From Metarhizobium sp039808465 (GTDB lineage Bacteria > Pseudomonadota > Alphaproteobacteria > Rhizobiales > Rhizobiaceae): a stretch of DNA of 21,057 nucleotides. Both the position numbers and the translations under genes were made by a program. The first letter of the stretch is position 1. The number at the start of each line of letters is the position of its first letter. Positions 1 to 7,790 of the stretch are shown piece after piece. Below the pieces are notes generated by a model. The model saw only the letters and a list, made by a program, of their open reading frames with translations. It had not been told where the DNA came from and did no database searches. Location of the stretch: assembly GCA_039808465.1 (NCBI GenBank), contig JBDHTA010000063.1, forward strand, positions 1 through 21,057. Reading direction: 5' to 3'.

Positions 1-13
1 ATTTCAACACAAC

Positions 14-20
14 AAGGAGA
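14..20 (+). promoter_or_regulatory. Ribosome binding site of the GTA major tail protein gene
   Basis: The purine run AAGGAGA lies 7 bases before the ATG at 28. It is a near-perfect Shine-Dalgarno sequence, which fits a major tail protein that must be made in many copies. It supports the start at 28 over the internal ATG at 52. Confidence 0.8.
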
Positions 21-27
21 CAGGCCC

Positions 28-435
28 ATGGTGGCGCAAAAAGGCAAGGACATGCTGCTGAAGATCTACAACGGCAGCACCTATGAAACGGTGGCGGGGC
101 TGCGCTCGAAGCGGCTGAGCTTCAATGCGGAAACGGTGGACGTGACCGATTCCGAAAGCAGCGGCCGCTGGCGCGAGCTTCTGGCCGGAACCGGCGTGCA
201 GCGCGCCTCGGTTTCCGGCGCGGGCATCTTCAAGGACCAGACATCCGATACCACGGTGCGCAGCACGATGTTTTCCGGGGCGATCGCCAACTGGCAGATC
301 ACCATTCCCGATTTCGGCACCATCACCGGGCCGTTCCAGATCACGGCGCTGGATTATTCCGGCCAGTACAATGGCGAGGTGCAGTTCGAGCTGGCGCTGG
401 AATCGGCGGGCTCCCTGACCTTCGGGGCCGTCTGA
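28..435 (+). CDS. GTA/phage major tail (tube) protein, TP901-1 family, RcGTA g9-like
   Basis: This 135-residue protein is the expected size for the tail tube subunit of siphophage-like gene transfer agents. Visible hallmarks are the N-terminal KGKDMLLKI strand, a central SFNAETVDVTDSESSGRWRE stretch and the C-terminal FELALESAGSLTF, all typical of TP901-1-type major tail proteins. In the known family it polymerises into hexameric rings around the tape measure protein. It has a strong ribosome binding site, and its stop overlaps the next start (TGATG at 433-437), so the two are co-translated. Identification rests on remembered family motifs plus its position as the first of eight genes in RcGTA order. 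Confidence in a tail tube role is high. Confidence 0.88.
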   Translation: MVAQKGKDMLLKIYNGSTYETVAGLRSKRLSFNAETVDVTDSESSGRWRELLAGTGVQRASVSGAGIFKDQTSDTTVRSTMFSGAIANWQITIPDFGTITGPFQITALDYSGQYNGEVQFELALESAGSLTFGAV

Positions 436-788
436 TGCGGGGGGCGAACGCAACGGGGCGGGCAAACCGCCGCAGGGGCGAGATCGAGGCCGTCATCGAC
501 GGCGAGCGCCGCATTCTCTGCCTGACGCTGGGGGCGCTTGCCGAGCTGGAAACCGCCTTCGCCGCCGACGATCTCTCGGGTCTCGCGGCCCGGTTTCAGG
601 CAGGCGGGCTGAAAGCCGCCGATGTCATCCGCATTCTCGGCGCCGGGCTTCGCGGCGGCGGCAACGCCATCTCCGACGAGGATGTGGCCGTTGCCAGCAT
701 CGAGGGCGGCATCGCCGGATGCGCGGCCATCATGCGCGACCTGCTCTGCGCCACCTTTCTCGACGAGGCGGAGGCTGCCCGCCCTTGA
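435..788 (+). CDS. GTA gp10-like tail assembly chaperone protein (Phage_TAC_11 / DUF3356)
   Basis: The gene encodes 117 residues beginning with an Arg-rich segment (RRRGEIEAVIDGERRILCLTL). This is followed by the GALAELETAF motif and a helical region (LSGLAARFQAGGLKAADVIRIL) characteristic of RcGTA gp10-type proteins. Members sit between the major tail gene and the tape measure gene, the slot used by tail assembly chaperones in siphophages. The start overlaps the previous stop by one base, and the stop at 786-788 overlaps the TTG start proposed for the next gene. The function is inferred from family and position; some databases label this family a tail tube protein instead. Confidence 0.8.
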   Translation: MRGANATGRANRRRGEIEAVIDGERRILCLTLGALAELETAFAADDLSGLAARFQAGGLKAADVIRILGAGLRGGGNAISDEDVAVASIEGGIAGCAAIMRDLLCATFLDEAEAARP

Positions 789-1042
789 GCGCCGTGGCAG
801 GCGAAGGGCCGCAGGCCGTGGCGGCGCCTTTTCCCTGGGAAGAGGCGCTGCACGCCGGCCTGTGCCTGCTGCGGATCGAGCCCGCCCGCTTCTGGGCGAT
901 GACGCCGCGTGAGCTTCACATCGCGGTGGGCGGGCTCGCGCCCCGCATGGCCGACGCCCCCGGCCGGGCGGAGCTGGAAGCCCTGATGCGGCGCTTTCCC
1001 GACACAAAGGATGGAGAACGCGATGGACGAGCAGAGTTTTGA
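785..1042 (+). CDS. Small phage tail assembly chaperone (TIGR02216 / Phage_TAC_6-like)
   Basis: This short protein (85 residues from TTG at 785) carries the signature FPWEEALHAGLCLLRIEP followed by FWAMTPREL, which I recognise as the small conserved GTA/phage protein encoded between gp10 and the tape measure. The start is uncertain. TTG 785 overlaps the preceding stop and has GGAGG (770-774) 10 bases upstream. GTG 794 is the alternative. The frame stays open upstream to an ATG at 719, but that part lies wholly inside gp10 and has no family resemblance. The 3' end overlaps the tape measure gene by 20 bases. In siphophages such proteins coat the tape measure before tube assembly; that role is inferred here. 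Confidence 0.78.
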   Translation: MSAVAGEGPQAVAAPFPWEEALHAGLCLLRIEPARFWAMTPRELHIAVGGLAPRMADAPGRAELEALMRRFPDTKDGERDGRAEF

Positions 1043-1949
1043 CGGCATGACCCGCAGCGCCACGGCGCTGAACGATATCCTCGCCGATCTGGAGGGGCGT
1101 TCTCGCTCTTTCGGCTCGGTGCTGACGGGGGCCTTGCGGCAGGCGGTGAGCGGCAGCCGGGGGCTGGAGGATATCCTGCGCGGCGTCGGCGCGCGGCTGG
1201 CCGATATTGCGCTTTCCGTCGGGCTGAAGCCGCTGGAAACGCTGGCGGCGAACACGGTGTCCGGCCTGCTGGGCGGGCTGGGCGGCGGTGCGGGCGGCAG
1301 CCTCGGCGCCGGACTGGCCGGTGGTTTGGGCCGCGTGTTGAGCGCCGGTTTTGGCGGAGGAACGGGCAGCGGGCTGGGCGGCGGTCTGATTGCCGGTCTG
1401 GGCGGCAGTCTGGCTGGCGGTTTGGCCGGTGGTCCGGGTGGAGGATTGGCCGGGGGGACGGTGGCGGCCTTCGCCAAGGGCGGCATTTTTACCGGATTGC
1501 CGCAGGCGGTCATGCCTGCGGCGGCCGCCTTTGCCAAGGGCGGGATCGTGGCGCTGTTGCCGCAGGCATCCGGCGGCGGCGCTCTTGCCGGTGGCGGCTC
1601 GGGGGCGAGGCTGCCGCAAAAGGGGGCGGGGGTGTTCGCCTTTGGCGGCGGCGGAAGCGTTACGCCGTTTGCGCAGGGCGGCGTCGTGGCAGCGCCTACT
1701 TACTTCGCCATGGAGGGCGGGCGCGGGCTGATGGGCGAGGCGGGGCCGGAAGCGATCCTGCCGCTCAGGCGCGGCAGCGACGGGGCGCTTGGCGTCGCCG
1801 CGTCCGGCGTTGCTGCGTCCAGCGGCAGCGGGCCGGTGCAGGTGGTCTTCAACATCACCACGCCCGATGCCGAAAGCTTCCGCCGCTCCGAGGGCCAGAT
1901 CGCCGCCATGCTGGCGCGCAGCGTCGGGCGCGGGCAGCGGAACATCTAA
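1023..1949 (+). CDS. GTA/phage tail tape measure protein (short, glycine-rich; RcGTA g11-like)
   Basis: The protein has 308 residues from ATG 1023. An in-frame ATG at 1011 lies 12 bases upstream, but the GGAG at 1013-1016 sits 6 bases before 1023 and favours the later start. Residues 1-70 are helical (LNDILADLEGRSRSFGSVL). Residues from about 75 to 150 are almost pure Gly/Ala/Leu repeats with a hydrophobic, membrane-active look. Then come two tandem 20-residue units starting AFAKGGI. The C-terminal segment has MEGGRGLMGEAGPEAILPL and GALGV, a motif set shared with lambda gpH-type tape measures. Tape measure length sets tail length, so a roughly 300-residue protein implies a short tail, as in RcGTA. 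Eighteen bases separate it from the next gene. Confidence 0.85.
   Translation: MDEQSFDGMTRSATALNDILADLEGRSRSFGSVLTGALRQAVSGSRGLEDILRGVGARLADIALSVGLKPLETLAANTVSGLLGGLGGGAGGSLGAGLAGGLGRVLSAGFGGGTGSGLGGGLIAGLGGSLAGGLAGGPGGGLAGGTVAAFAKGGIFTGLPQAVMPAAAAFAKGGIVALLPQASGGGALAGGGSGARLPQKGAGVFAFGGGGSVTPFAQGGVVAAPTYFAMEGGRGLMGEAGPEAILPLRRGSDGALGVAASGVAASSGSGPVQVVFNITTPDAESFRRSEGQIAAMLARSVGRGQRNI
1467..1586 (+). repeat. 60-bp direct tandem repeat inside the tape measure gene
   Basis: Two 60-base units (1467-1526 and 1527-1586) each begin GCCTT(C/T)GCCAAGGGCGG and carry TTGCCGCAGGC at the same offset. They encode 20-residue units starting AFAKGGIF and AFAKGGIV, each followed by LPQA. Identity is high at the two anchor motifs and lower between them, so the duplication is old. 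A diverged third copy (PFAQGGVV) follows near 1665. Confidence 0.75.
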
Positions 1950-1953
1950 CCAG

Positions 1954-1964
1954 AAGGAAGGAAA
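1954..1964 (+). promoter_or_regulatory. Ribosome binding site for the distal tail protein gene
   Basis: A doubled purine run, AAGGAAGGAAA, ends 3 bases before the ATG at 1968, so the AAGGA copies lie at useful spacings. It fixes the start of the DUF2460 protein, which is one of the few genes in this block not overlapping its upstream neighbour. Confidence 0.65.
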
Positions 1965-1967
1965 GCG

Positions 1968-2600
1968 ATGCAGGGATTTCACGAGGTGCGCTTTCCGCTG
2001 CGCCTGTCGCTGGCGACGGCGGGGGGACCGCAGCGGCGCACCGATATCGTCAGCCTCTCCAACGGCCGCGAAAGCCGCAATCAGCGCTGGCGCGGCTCGC
2101 GCCGCAGCTATGACGCCGGATCCGGCCTGCGCTCCCTCGACGATCTCTATGAGCTTGCCGCCTTCTTCGAGGCGCGCGGCGGCGAGCTTTACGGCTTCCG
2201 CTTCCGCGATCCCTTCGACGGAAAATCCTGCGCGCCGGGGGAAACGATTTCGGCGCTGGATCAGGGCATCGGCACGGGAAACGGGACGCGCACCATCTTT
2301 CAGCTCATGAAAACCTATGGCGACGGGGCGGGCGCGTTCCAGCGCGAGATCGCCAAGCCCGTCGAGGGTACGGTGGTGGTCAGCGTCGGCGGCGCGTTGC
2401 TGGCGCCCTGGGCCTTTGCCTGCGACCCCGCGACGGGGCTGGTGACGCTTGGCGCGCCGCCCGCCGCCGGGCAGGCGGTGCGCGCCGGTTTCGCCTTCGA
2501 TGTGCCGGTGCGCTTTGCCACGGCGCGCATCGATATCAGCCTGCAATCCTTCAAGGCCGGGCGCATTCCCAGCATTCCATTGATCGAGGTGAAGCCATGA
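1968..2600 (+). CDS. GTA/phage distal tail protein, DUF2460 (TIGR02217), RcGTA g12-like
   Basis: This 210-residue protein opens with FHEVRFPLRLS and contains RTDIVSLSNGRESRNQRW and the ELYGFRFRDPFD motif, which together define the DUF2460/TIGR02217 family. In the published RcGTA tail architecture the homologue forms the distal tail ring that joins the tube to the hub. The length is normal for the family. The gene follows a strong purine-rich ribosome binding site, and its last bases (ATGA at 2597-2600) overlap the start of the hub protein gene, implying coupled translation. Confidence 0.88.
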   Translation: MQGFHEVRFPLRLSLATAGGPQRRTDIVSLSNGRESRNQRWRGSRRSYDAGSGLRSLDDLYELAAFFEARGGELYGFRFRDPFDGKSCAPGETISALDQGIGTGNGTRTIFQLMKTYGDGAGAFQREIAKPVEGTVVVSVGGALLAPWAFACDPATGLVTLGAPPAAGQAVRAGFAFDVPVRFATARIDISLQSFKAGRIPSIPLIEVKP

Positions 2601-3487
2601 AAGACATTCCCGCCGCGCTTGCCGCGCATCTTTCCGGCGGCGTCACGACGCTATGCCATGCCTGGCGCGTCATTCGCCGCGATGGCGCCGTGCTCGGCTT
2701 TACCGAACACGATGCCGATCTCGATTTCGCGGGCACGACCTTCGCCGCCGCCAGCGGCTTTTCCGCCAGCGACAGCGAGGCCGAGAACGGCCTTGCCGCC
2801 ACCACCGGCGAGGTGGCGGGCGGTTTTTCCGCCGATGCGATCACCGAGGCCGATCTCGCCCATGGCCGCTATGACGGGGCGCGGGTCGAGGTCTATCTGG
2901 TCAACTGGGCCGATCCGGCGCAGCGCATGCTGCTGCGCGTGCAGGAAATCGGCGAGGTGACGCGCACGCAAGGCGATTTCCGCGCCGAGCTGCGCAGCAT
3001 CGCCCATCGTCTCGGGCAGGAGCAGGGGCGGCTTTACGGACGCCGCTGCGACGCGACGCTGGGGGACGGCAGATGCCGTGTCGATCTTTCGCTTGGCAGC
3101 CGCAGGCGCAACGGCACGGTGTTGACCGTTTCCGACAGCCAGACGATCACCGCCTCGGGGCTGGCGGGTTTCGCCTCCGGCTTCTTCGGCTTCGGGGTGC
3201 TGACATTCTCCAGCGGCGCGCTCGCGGGCCTGTCCTTCGATATCGACGCGCATTGGCAGGAGGAGGATGTTTCCGTGCTGACCTTCTGGCTGCCGGTGCC
3301 GGAGGGGCTGGAGGAAGGGGCGGCGTTCGAGATCGTCGCGGGCTGTGACAAGAGTTTTTCCACCTGCCGGGCGAAATTTTCCAACCATCTGAATTTTCAG
3401 GGGTTCCCGCATATTCCGGGGGCGGATTTCGCCTATTCCTATGCCGACGGCAAGAGCGTGCATGACGGGAGGCCGCTGTTCCAATGA
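2597..3487 (+). CDS. GTA/phage tail hub protein, DUF2163 (RcGTA g13-like), with four-cysteine Fe-S motif
   Basis: The protein has 296 residues. The N-terminal half (residues 15-140) shows the DUF2163 pattern, with TLCHAWRVIRRDG, LGFTEHDADL and GVTRTQGDF-like segments. The C-terminal part carries two cysteine pairs: C151-X8-C160 (CDATLGDGRC) and C250-X6-C257 (CDKSFSTC), then KFSN and NFQGFPHIPG. This spacing matches that recalled for lambda tail tip protein gpL, which binds an iron-sulfur cluster; cluster binding here is inferred. The hub sits between the distal tail ring and the megatron. The start overlaps the upstream stop, and the gene's own stop overlaps the peptidase start at 3484. Confidence 0.88.
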   Translation: MKDIPAALAAHLSGGVTTLCHAWRVIRRDGAVLGFTEHDADLDFAGTTFAAASGFSASDSEAENGLAATTGEVAGGFSADAITEADLAHGRYDGARVEVYLVNWADPAQRMLLRVQEIGEVTRTQGDFRAELRSIAHRLGQEQGRLYGRRCDATLGDGRCRVDLSLGSRRRNGTVLTVSDSQTITASGLAGFASGFFGFGVLTFSSGALAGLSFDIDAHWQEEDVSVLTFWLPVPEGLEEGAAFEIVAGCDKSFSTCRAKFSNHLNFQGFPHIPGADFAYSYADGKSVHDGRPLFQ

Positions 3488-3924
3488 CCGGGATCGGAGA
3501 GCATGTGCTGGCCGCGGCCCAAGGCTGGATCGGCACGCCCTATCGCCATCAGGGATCGCGGCGCGGCGTCGGCTGCGATTGCCTTGGGCTGGTGCGCGGC
3601 ATCTGGCGCGAGCTTTACGGGAGCGAGCCGGAACCGCCGCGCCCCTACGCCCCCGACTGGGCCGAACGCAGCGGCGAGGAGCGGCTGCTGGATGCGGCAG
3701 GGCGGCATTTCCGCCCTGTGAGCGGCATGGGCGAGGCCTTGCCGGGCGATCTGCTGATCTTCCGCTGGCGCGACGGCTGCGCGGCAAAACATGCCGGTAT
3801 TTTCGCGGGCGAGGGGCATTTCATCCATGCCTATGAGCAGGCGGCGGTGATCCGTTCGCCGCTCGTGCCCGCCTGGCGGCGGCGCATTGCCGGTGTGTTC
3901 CGGTTCCCTGATATGACGAGGTAG
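3484..3924 (+). CDS. NlpC/P60-family tail peptidase (RcGTA g14-like)
   Basis: This 146-residue cysteine peptidase has the complete NlpC/P60 core: WIGTPYRHQG, the nucleophile block GCDCLGLVRGIW with catalytic C33, the GDLLIFRW strand, H103 in KHAGIF and a polar third residue around H115 (FIHAYE). Such enzymes cleave peptide cross-links in peptidoglycan; in the tail tip this helps local opening of the recipient cell wall. No signal peptide is present, as expected for a virion component. Start and stop are tightly packed, with a 4-base overlap with the hub gene and 4 bases before the megatron ATG at 3929. The family is clear, and the tail role is inferred from context. Confidence 0.9.
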   Translation: MTGIGEHVLAAAQGWIGTPYRHQGSRRGVGCDCLGLVRGIWRELYGSEPEPPRPYAPDWAERSGEERLLDAAGRHFRPVSGMGEALPGDLLIFRWRDGCAAKHAGIFAGEGHFIHAYEQAAVIRSPLVPAWRRRIAGVFRFPDMTR

Positions 3925-3928
3925 TTTC

Positions 3929-6900
3929 ATGGCGACCATTCTGTTTCAGGCGGCGGGCGCGGCCCTCGGCGGCGTGTTCGGGCCTGTCGGCGCGGTGATC
4001 GGCCGGGCGCTCGGCGCGATGGCGGGCAATGCTGTCGACCGGGCAGTGCTCGGCGGAAGCCGCACGGTGACCGGCCAGCGGCTTGGGGCGGCGCGGATTC
4101 CCGGCGCCGACGACGGCACGGCGATCAACCGCGTCTACGGCGCGGCGCGCATCGGCGGCACGCTGATCTGGGCGACCCGCTTCGAGGAGGAGGTGCTGTC
4201 CGAGCGCTCCGGCGGCAAGGGCGCGGGCGGAACCCGCGTCGAGAATTTCCGCTATTATGCCAATCTCGCGATCGGTCTGTGCGAGGGGCCGATCGCCAGC
4301 GTGCGCCGCGTCTGGGCGGACGGGCGCGAGATCGACCTGACCGGGATCGAGATGCGCGTGCATACCGGCACCAGGACGCAAGCGCCCGATCCGCTGATCG
4401 AGGCGAAGCAGGGCGCGGGCAACGCGCCCGCCTATCGCGGTCTTGCCTATGTGGTGTTCGAGCGCCTGCCGCTCGACGATTACGGCAATCGCGTGCCGCT
4501 GTTCCATTTCGAGGTGCTGCGGCCCGTCGGGAAGCTGGAGAAGCAGATTCGGGCGGTCACCATCATTCCCGGCTCGACGGAGCATGGCTACAACCCCGCC
4601 GTCGTGACCGACTTCATCGGCCCCGGCAGCGCCCGCACGCTGAACCGGCATGTGCTGACGCATGCGAGCGACTGGAAGGCCTCCATCGACGAGCTTTGCG
4701 CGGTCTGCCCCAATCTGGAAAGCGTGGCGCTGGTGGTGTCGTGGTTCGGCACCGACCTGCGCGCCGGTGAATGCCGCATCCTGCCCGGCGTGGAAACCGC
4801 CCTGCGCGCCGGGGAAAGCAGCCCGTGGTGGGTGAGCGGAATAATCCGGGCGACCGCGCATCCGATCAGCGTCAACGGCGGCGGTCCCGCCTATGGGGGC
4901 ACGCCGAGCGATTCCGGCGTCAGCGCCGCCATCGCCGATCTCAAGGCGCGGGGGCTGAAGGTGTTTCTCTATCCCTTCGTGATGATGGATGTTCCCGCCG
5001 CAAACACGCTGCCCGATCCCTATGGGGCAGGCAGGCAGGCGGCCTATCCCTGGCGCGGGCGCATTACCTGCCATCCGGCGCCGGGGCGGGCGGGCTCGCC
5101 GGACAGGACGGCGGCGATCCGCGATACCGTCGCCGCCTTCTGCGGCAATACCGCGGTTTCGGATTTCGTGGTGGTGGGGCCGCATGTCGTCCATGTCGGC
5201 ACGGCTTCCGGCTATCGCCGCCTGATCCTGCATTACGCGCATCTGGCCAAGGCGGCGGGCGGGGTCGACGGCTTCATCATCGGCTCGGAACTGCGCGGGC
5301 TGACGCAGATGCGCGACGACACCGGGGCCTTTCCCTTCGTCAACGCGCTGGCGGCGCTCGCATCGGACGTGCGCGGCATCCTCGGCCCCTCGGCCAAGCT
5401 GACCTACGGGGCCGACTGGTCGGAATATTTCGGCTATCATCCGCAGGATGGCTCGGGCGACGTGTTCTTCCATCTCGACACGCTCTGGGCCGCCCCGGAG
5501 ATCGACGCCGTCGGCATCGACAATTACATGCCGCTCAGCGACTGGCGCGAGGGCGATCTCTTCGCGAACAATCCGGACGGCGCGCGCACCGCCGAGGATC
5601 CCCGCGCGTTGCGCGCCGCGATCACCTCCGGCGAGGGCTTCGACTGGTATTATGCCAGCCATGGCGACCGGTTGGCGCGCCAGCGCAGCGCCATCAGCGA
5701 CGGGCTGGCCGAAAAGCCCTGGGTCTTCCGCTACAAGGATATCCATGGCTGGTGGTCGAACCGCCACTACAACCGCGTGGACGGCGAGGAGAGTTCGGCG
5801 CCGACGGCCTGGACGCCGGGCATGAAGCCGGTTTGGCTGACCGAACTCGGCTGCCCGGCCATCGACAAGGGCGGCAACCAGCCCAATGTGTTTCTCGACG
5901 CCAAGTCGGTGGAGAATGCCGCGCCGTATTTTTCCAACCGCAAGCGCGCCGACAGCATGCAGCGGCGCTTTCTGGAGGCGCATCACGGCTATTGGACGAG
6001 CAGTGCGGCGCCATCCGGCATGATCGACCCGGCGAAGATCTTCTGCTGGACATGGGATGCGCGGCCTTTCCCGGTGTTTCCCGCCGATGCCGGTTTCTGG
6101 AGCGACGGCGCCAACTGGCAGACCGGCCACTGGCTGAACGGGCGGCTGGGGGCGGGCACGCTGGCCGATACGCTGGCCGCGATCCTCACCGATCACGGCT
6201 TTTCCGATTTCGACGTTAGCGAGGTCTGCGGCGACCTGCCGGGCTATATTCAGGGCGGCATCGTTTCGGCGCGCGGGCTGATCGAGCCGCTGATGACCGC
6301 GTTCCAGATCGATGCGAGCGAGGAGGGCGGCATCCTGCGCTTCCGCTCGCGGCTGCACGCCAGCCGCCCGGTGCGGCAGGTGGAGGTGTTCGCCGATCTC
6401 GAAAACCGGCCGCTGTGGAGCGAAAGCCGCGCCCATGACGCCGACCACGCGGGGGAAGCCATCATCGGCTTCTACGACCAGTTTCTCGATTACGGCGAAG
6501 GCAGCGCCCGCTCGCACCGGGTGGCGGCCGCCAATGACCGGGTGCTGCGCTGCGATCTCGCCGCCAGCCTGTCGCGGCGCATGGCCGAAGACAGCGCCGA
6601 GGCGCTGCTGCGCGATCACAATCTGGCGCGGCGCTCGGTCAGCTTCGACATCGCGCCCTTCGATCTCGGCTTGCAGCCGGGCGATGCCGTGGAACTGCCG
6701 GACGGGCCGCCCGGCCGCTTTCTGGTGACGCGCATCGAGGAGGGCGGCACGCGGCGGGTGGAAGCGCGGGCCTTTGCCGCTTCCACCGCCATTCGCGAGG
6801 CATCCGGCAGCGACACGCCGGAGCGGACGGGCGGCGATACCGCGATCTACGCGCCCTATCTCGTGTTGATGGACCTGCCGCGTTTCGAGGACGGGGCGGC

Positions 6901-7774
6901 GACGGATTTCGCCCGCGCCGCGATCCATGCGCGGCCCTTCCGCCGCACGCTGCTGTCGGTTTCCGCCACCGGCGAGGGCTACGGCCTGCGGGCGACGCTG
7001 GACCGGCCCTCGCGCATCGCCACGCTTGCGGCCGATCTCGAGCCCGGCATTCTCGGGCGGTTCGATCCGCTCAACGCCATCGTGCTGGACCTGCCGTTCG
7101 GCGCCGCGCCGAGTGCCGCGCGCGCCGCCGTTCTGGCCGGGGAAAACCGGCTGGCGGTGCGCTGCCGCAACGGCGGCTGGGAGGTGCTGTGCTATCGCGA
7201 CGGCGAGGAGATCGCCCCGCGCCGCTGGCGCCTGACCGGCCTGCTGCGCGGTCTGGCGGGCAGCGACGACGCCATGGCGGCCGGAGCCGCGAGCGGGGCC
7301 GACGCCGTGTTCCTCGACGCCGCGGTGCGGCCGATCGGGCTGACGGCGGAAGAGGCGGGCCTGACGTTCAACTGGCGGGCCGAGGCATCCGGCGGCGGCG
7401 GCGAAACGCAGACCATCGCCTTTGCCGGGGGACGCCGGGCCGACACGCCGCTTTCACCGGCGCATCTGCGCGGAACATGGCTCGCCAGCGGCACGATCCG
7501 CCTGAGCTGGGTGCGGCGCGGGCGCATCGACGCCGACGACTGGGAGAGCGCCGATATTCCGCTCGACGAGCCGGAGGAGCGCTATCGGGTGGAAATTCTG
7601 TCGGGTGCCGCGGTGGCGCGGCGCTTCGAGGTGAGCGGGCCCGCCTGCGACTACACCCTTGCCCAGCAGGTGACGGATTTCGGCTCCGCCCGCGCCAGCC
7701 TGTCCGTGCGGGTGCGCCAGATGGGCCGCAAGGTGCCGCTGGGCGCGGCCATGCAACGCGTGATTTCGAAGTGA
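3929..7774 (+). CDS. GTA 'megatron' tail tip protein with TIM-barrel glycosidase-like domain (RcGTA g15-like)
   Basis: The 1281-residue protein matches the size of RcGTA gp15. Residues 1-45 are a Gly/Ala-rich hydrophobic stretch (GAALGGVFGPVGAVIGRALG) that could interact with or cross a membrane. The middle (about 300-720) is the GTA TIM-barrel-like domain. Candidate catalytic acids are E454 in IIGSELRGL and E639 in VWLTELGCP, positioned like the acid/base and nucleophile of retaining glycosidases. Residues about 750-950 resemble the putative phage tail domain (Phage-tail_3), including ADLENRPLWSESR and DLGLQPGDAVELPDG. The C-terminal half contains beta-rich repeats. In the family this is the central tail tip and cell-wall penetration component. 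The frame is intact throughout. Confidence 0.88.
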   Translation: MATILFQAAGAALGGVFGPVGAVIGRALGAMAGNAVDRAVLGGSRTVTGQRLGAARIPGADDGTAINRVYGAARIGGTLIWATRFEEEVLSERSGGKGAGGTRVENFRYYANLAIGLCEGPIASVRRVWADGREIDLTGIEMRVHTGTRTQAPDPLIEAKQGAGNAPAYRGLAYVVFERLPLDDYGNRVPLFHFEVLRPVGKLEKQIRAVTIIPGSTEHGYNPAVVTDFIGPGSARTLNRHVLTHASDWKASIDELCAVCPNLESVALVVSWFGTDLRAGECRILPGVETALRAGESSPWWVSGIIRATAHPISVNGGGPAYGGTPSDSGVSAAIADLKARGLKVFLYPFVMMDVPAANTLPDPYGAGRQAAYPWRGRITCHPAPGRAGSPDRTAAIRDTVAAFCGNTAVSDFVVVGPHVVHVGTASGYRRLILHYAHLAKAAGGVDGFIIGSELRGLTQMRDDTGAFPFVNALAALASDVRGILGPSAKLTYGADWSEYFGYHPQDGSGDVFFHLDTLWAAPEIDAVGIDNYMPLSDWREGDLFANNPDGARTAEDPRALRAAITSGEGFDWYYASHGDRLARQRSAISDGLAEKPWVFRYKDIHGWWSNRHYNRVDGEESSAPTAWTPGMKPVWLTELGCPAIDKGGNQPNVFLDAKSVENAAPYFSNRKRADSMQRRFLEAHHGYWTSSAAPSGMIDPAKIFCWTWDARPFPVFPADAGFWSDGANWQTGHWLNGRLGAGTLADTLAAILTDHGFSDFDVSEVCGDLPGYIQGGIVSARGLIEPLMTAFQIDASEEGGILRFRSRLHASRPVRQVEVFADLENRPLWSESRAHDADHAGEAIIGFYDQFLDYGEGSARSHRVAAANDRVLRCDLAASLSRRMAEDSAEALLRDHNLARRSVSFDIAPFDLGLQPGDAVELPDGPPGRFLVTRIEEGGTRRVEARAFAASTAIREASGSDTPERTGGDTAIYAPYLVLMDLPRFEDGAATDFARAAIHARPFRRTLLSVSATGEGYGLRATLDRPSRIATLAADLEPGILGRFDPLNAIVLDLPFGAAPSAARAAVLAGENRLAVRCRNGGWEVLCYRDGEEIAPRRWRLTGLLRGLAGSDDAMAAGAASGADAVFLDAAVRPIGLTAEEAGLTFNWRAEASGGGGETQTIAFAGGRRADTPLSPAHLRGTWLASGTIRLSWVRRGRIDADDWESADIPLDEPEERYRVEILSGAAVARRFEVSGPACDYTLAQQVTDFGSARASLSVRVRQMGRKVPLGAAMQRVISK

Positions 7775-7790
7775 ACAGGGAGAAACGGTG

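Noticed and set aside
740..800. Programmed ribosomal frameshift between gp10 and the small chaperone
   Set aside because: No X-XXY-YYZ slippery heptamer was found in the gp10 frame before its stop, and a ribosome binding site with TTG start explains the second frame more simply.
1261..1470. Gly-rich segment as a sequencing or frameshift artefact in the tape measure gene
   Set aside because: The frame stays open and both flanks are in the same frame with family motifs, so it looks like genuine low-complexity coding sequence.
354..2546. Long minus-strand open frame (730 codons) opposite gp10, tape measure and gp12
   Set aside because: The composition is repetitive (poly Ala/Gln/Thr/Pro opposite the Gly-rich repeat), it has no domain, and it overlaps four well-supported genes.
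3821..6928. Long minus-strand open frame (1035 codons) opposite the megatron gene
   Set aside because: It is a shadow of GC-rich third positions in gp15. Its translation is low-complexity Arg/Ala/Gly/His with no family motifs, and it crosses gene boundaries.
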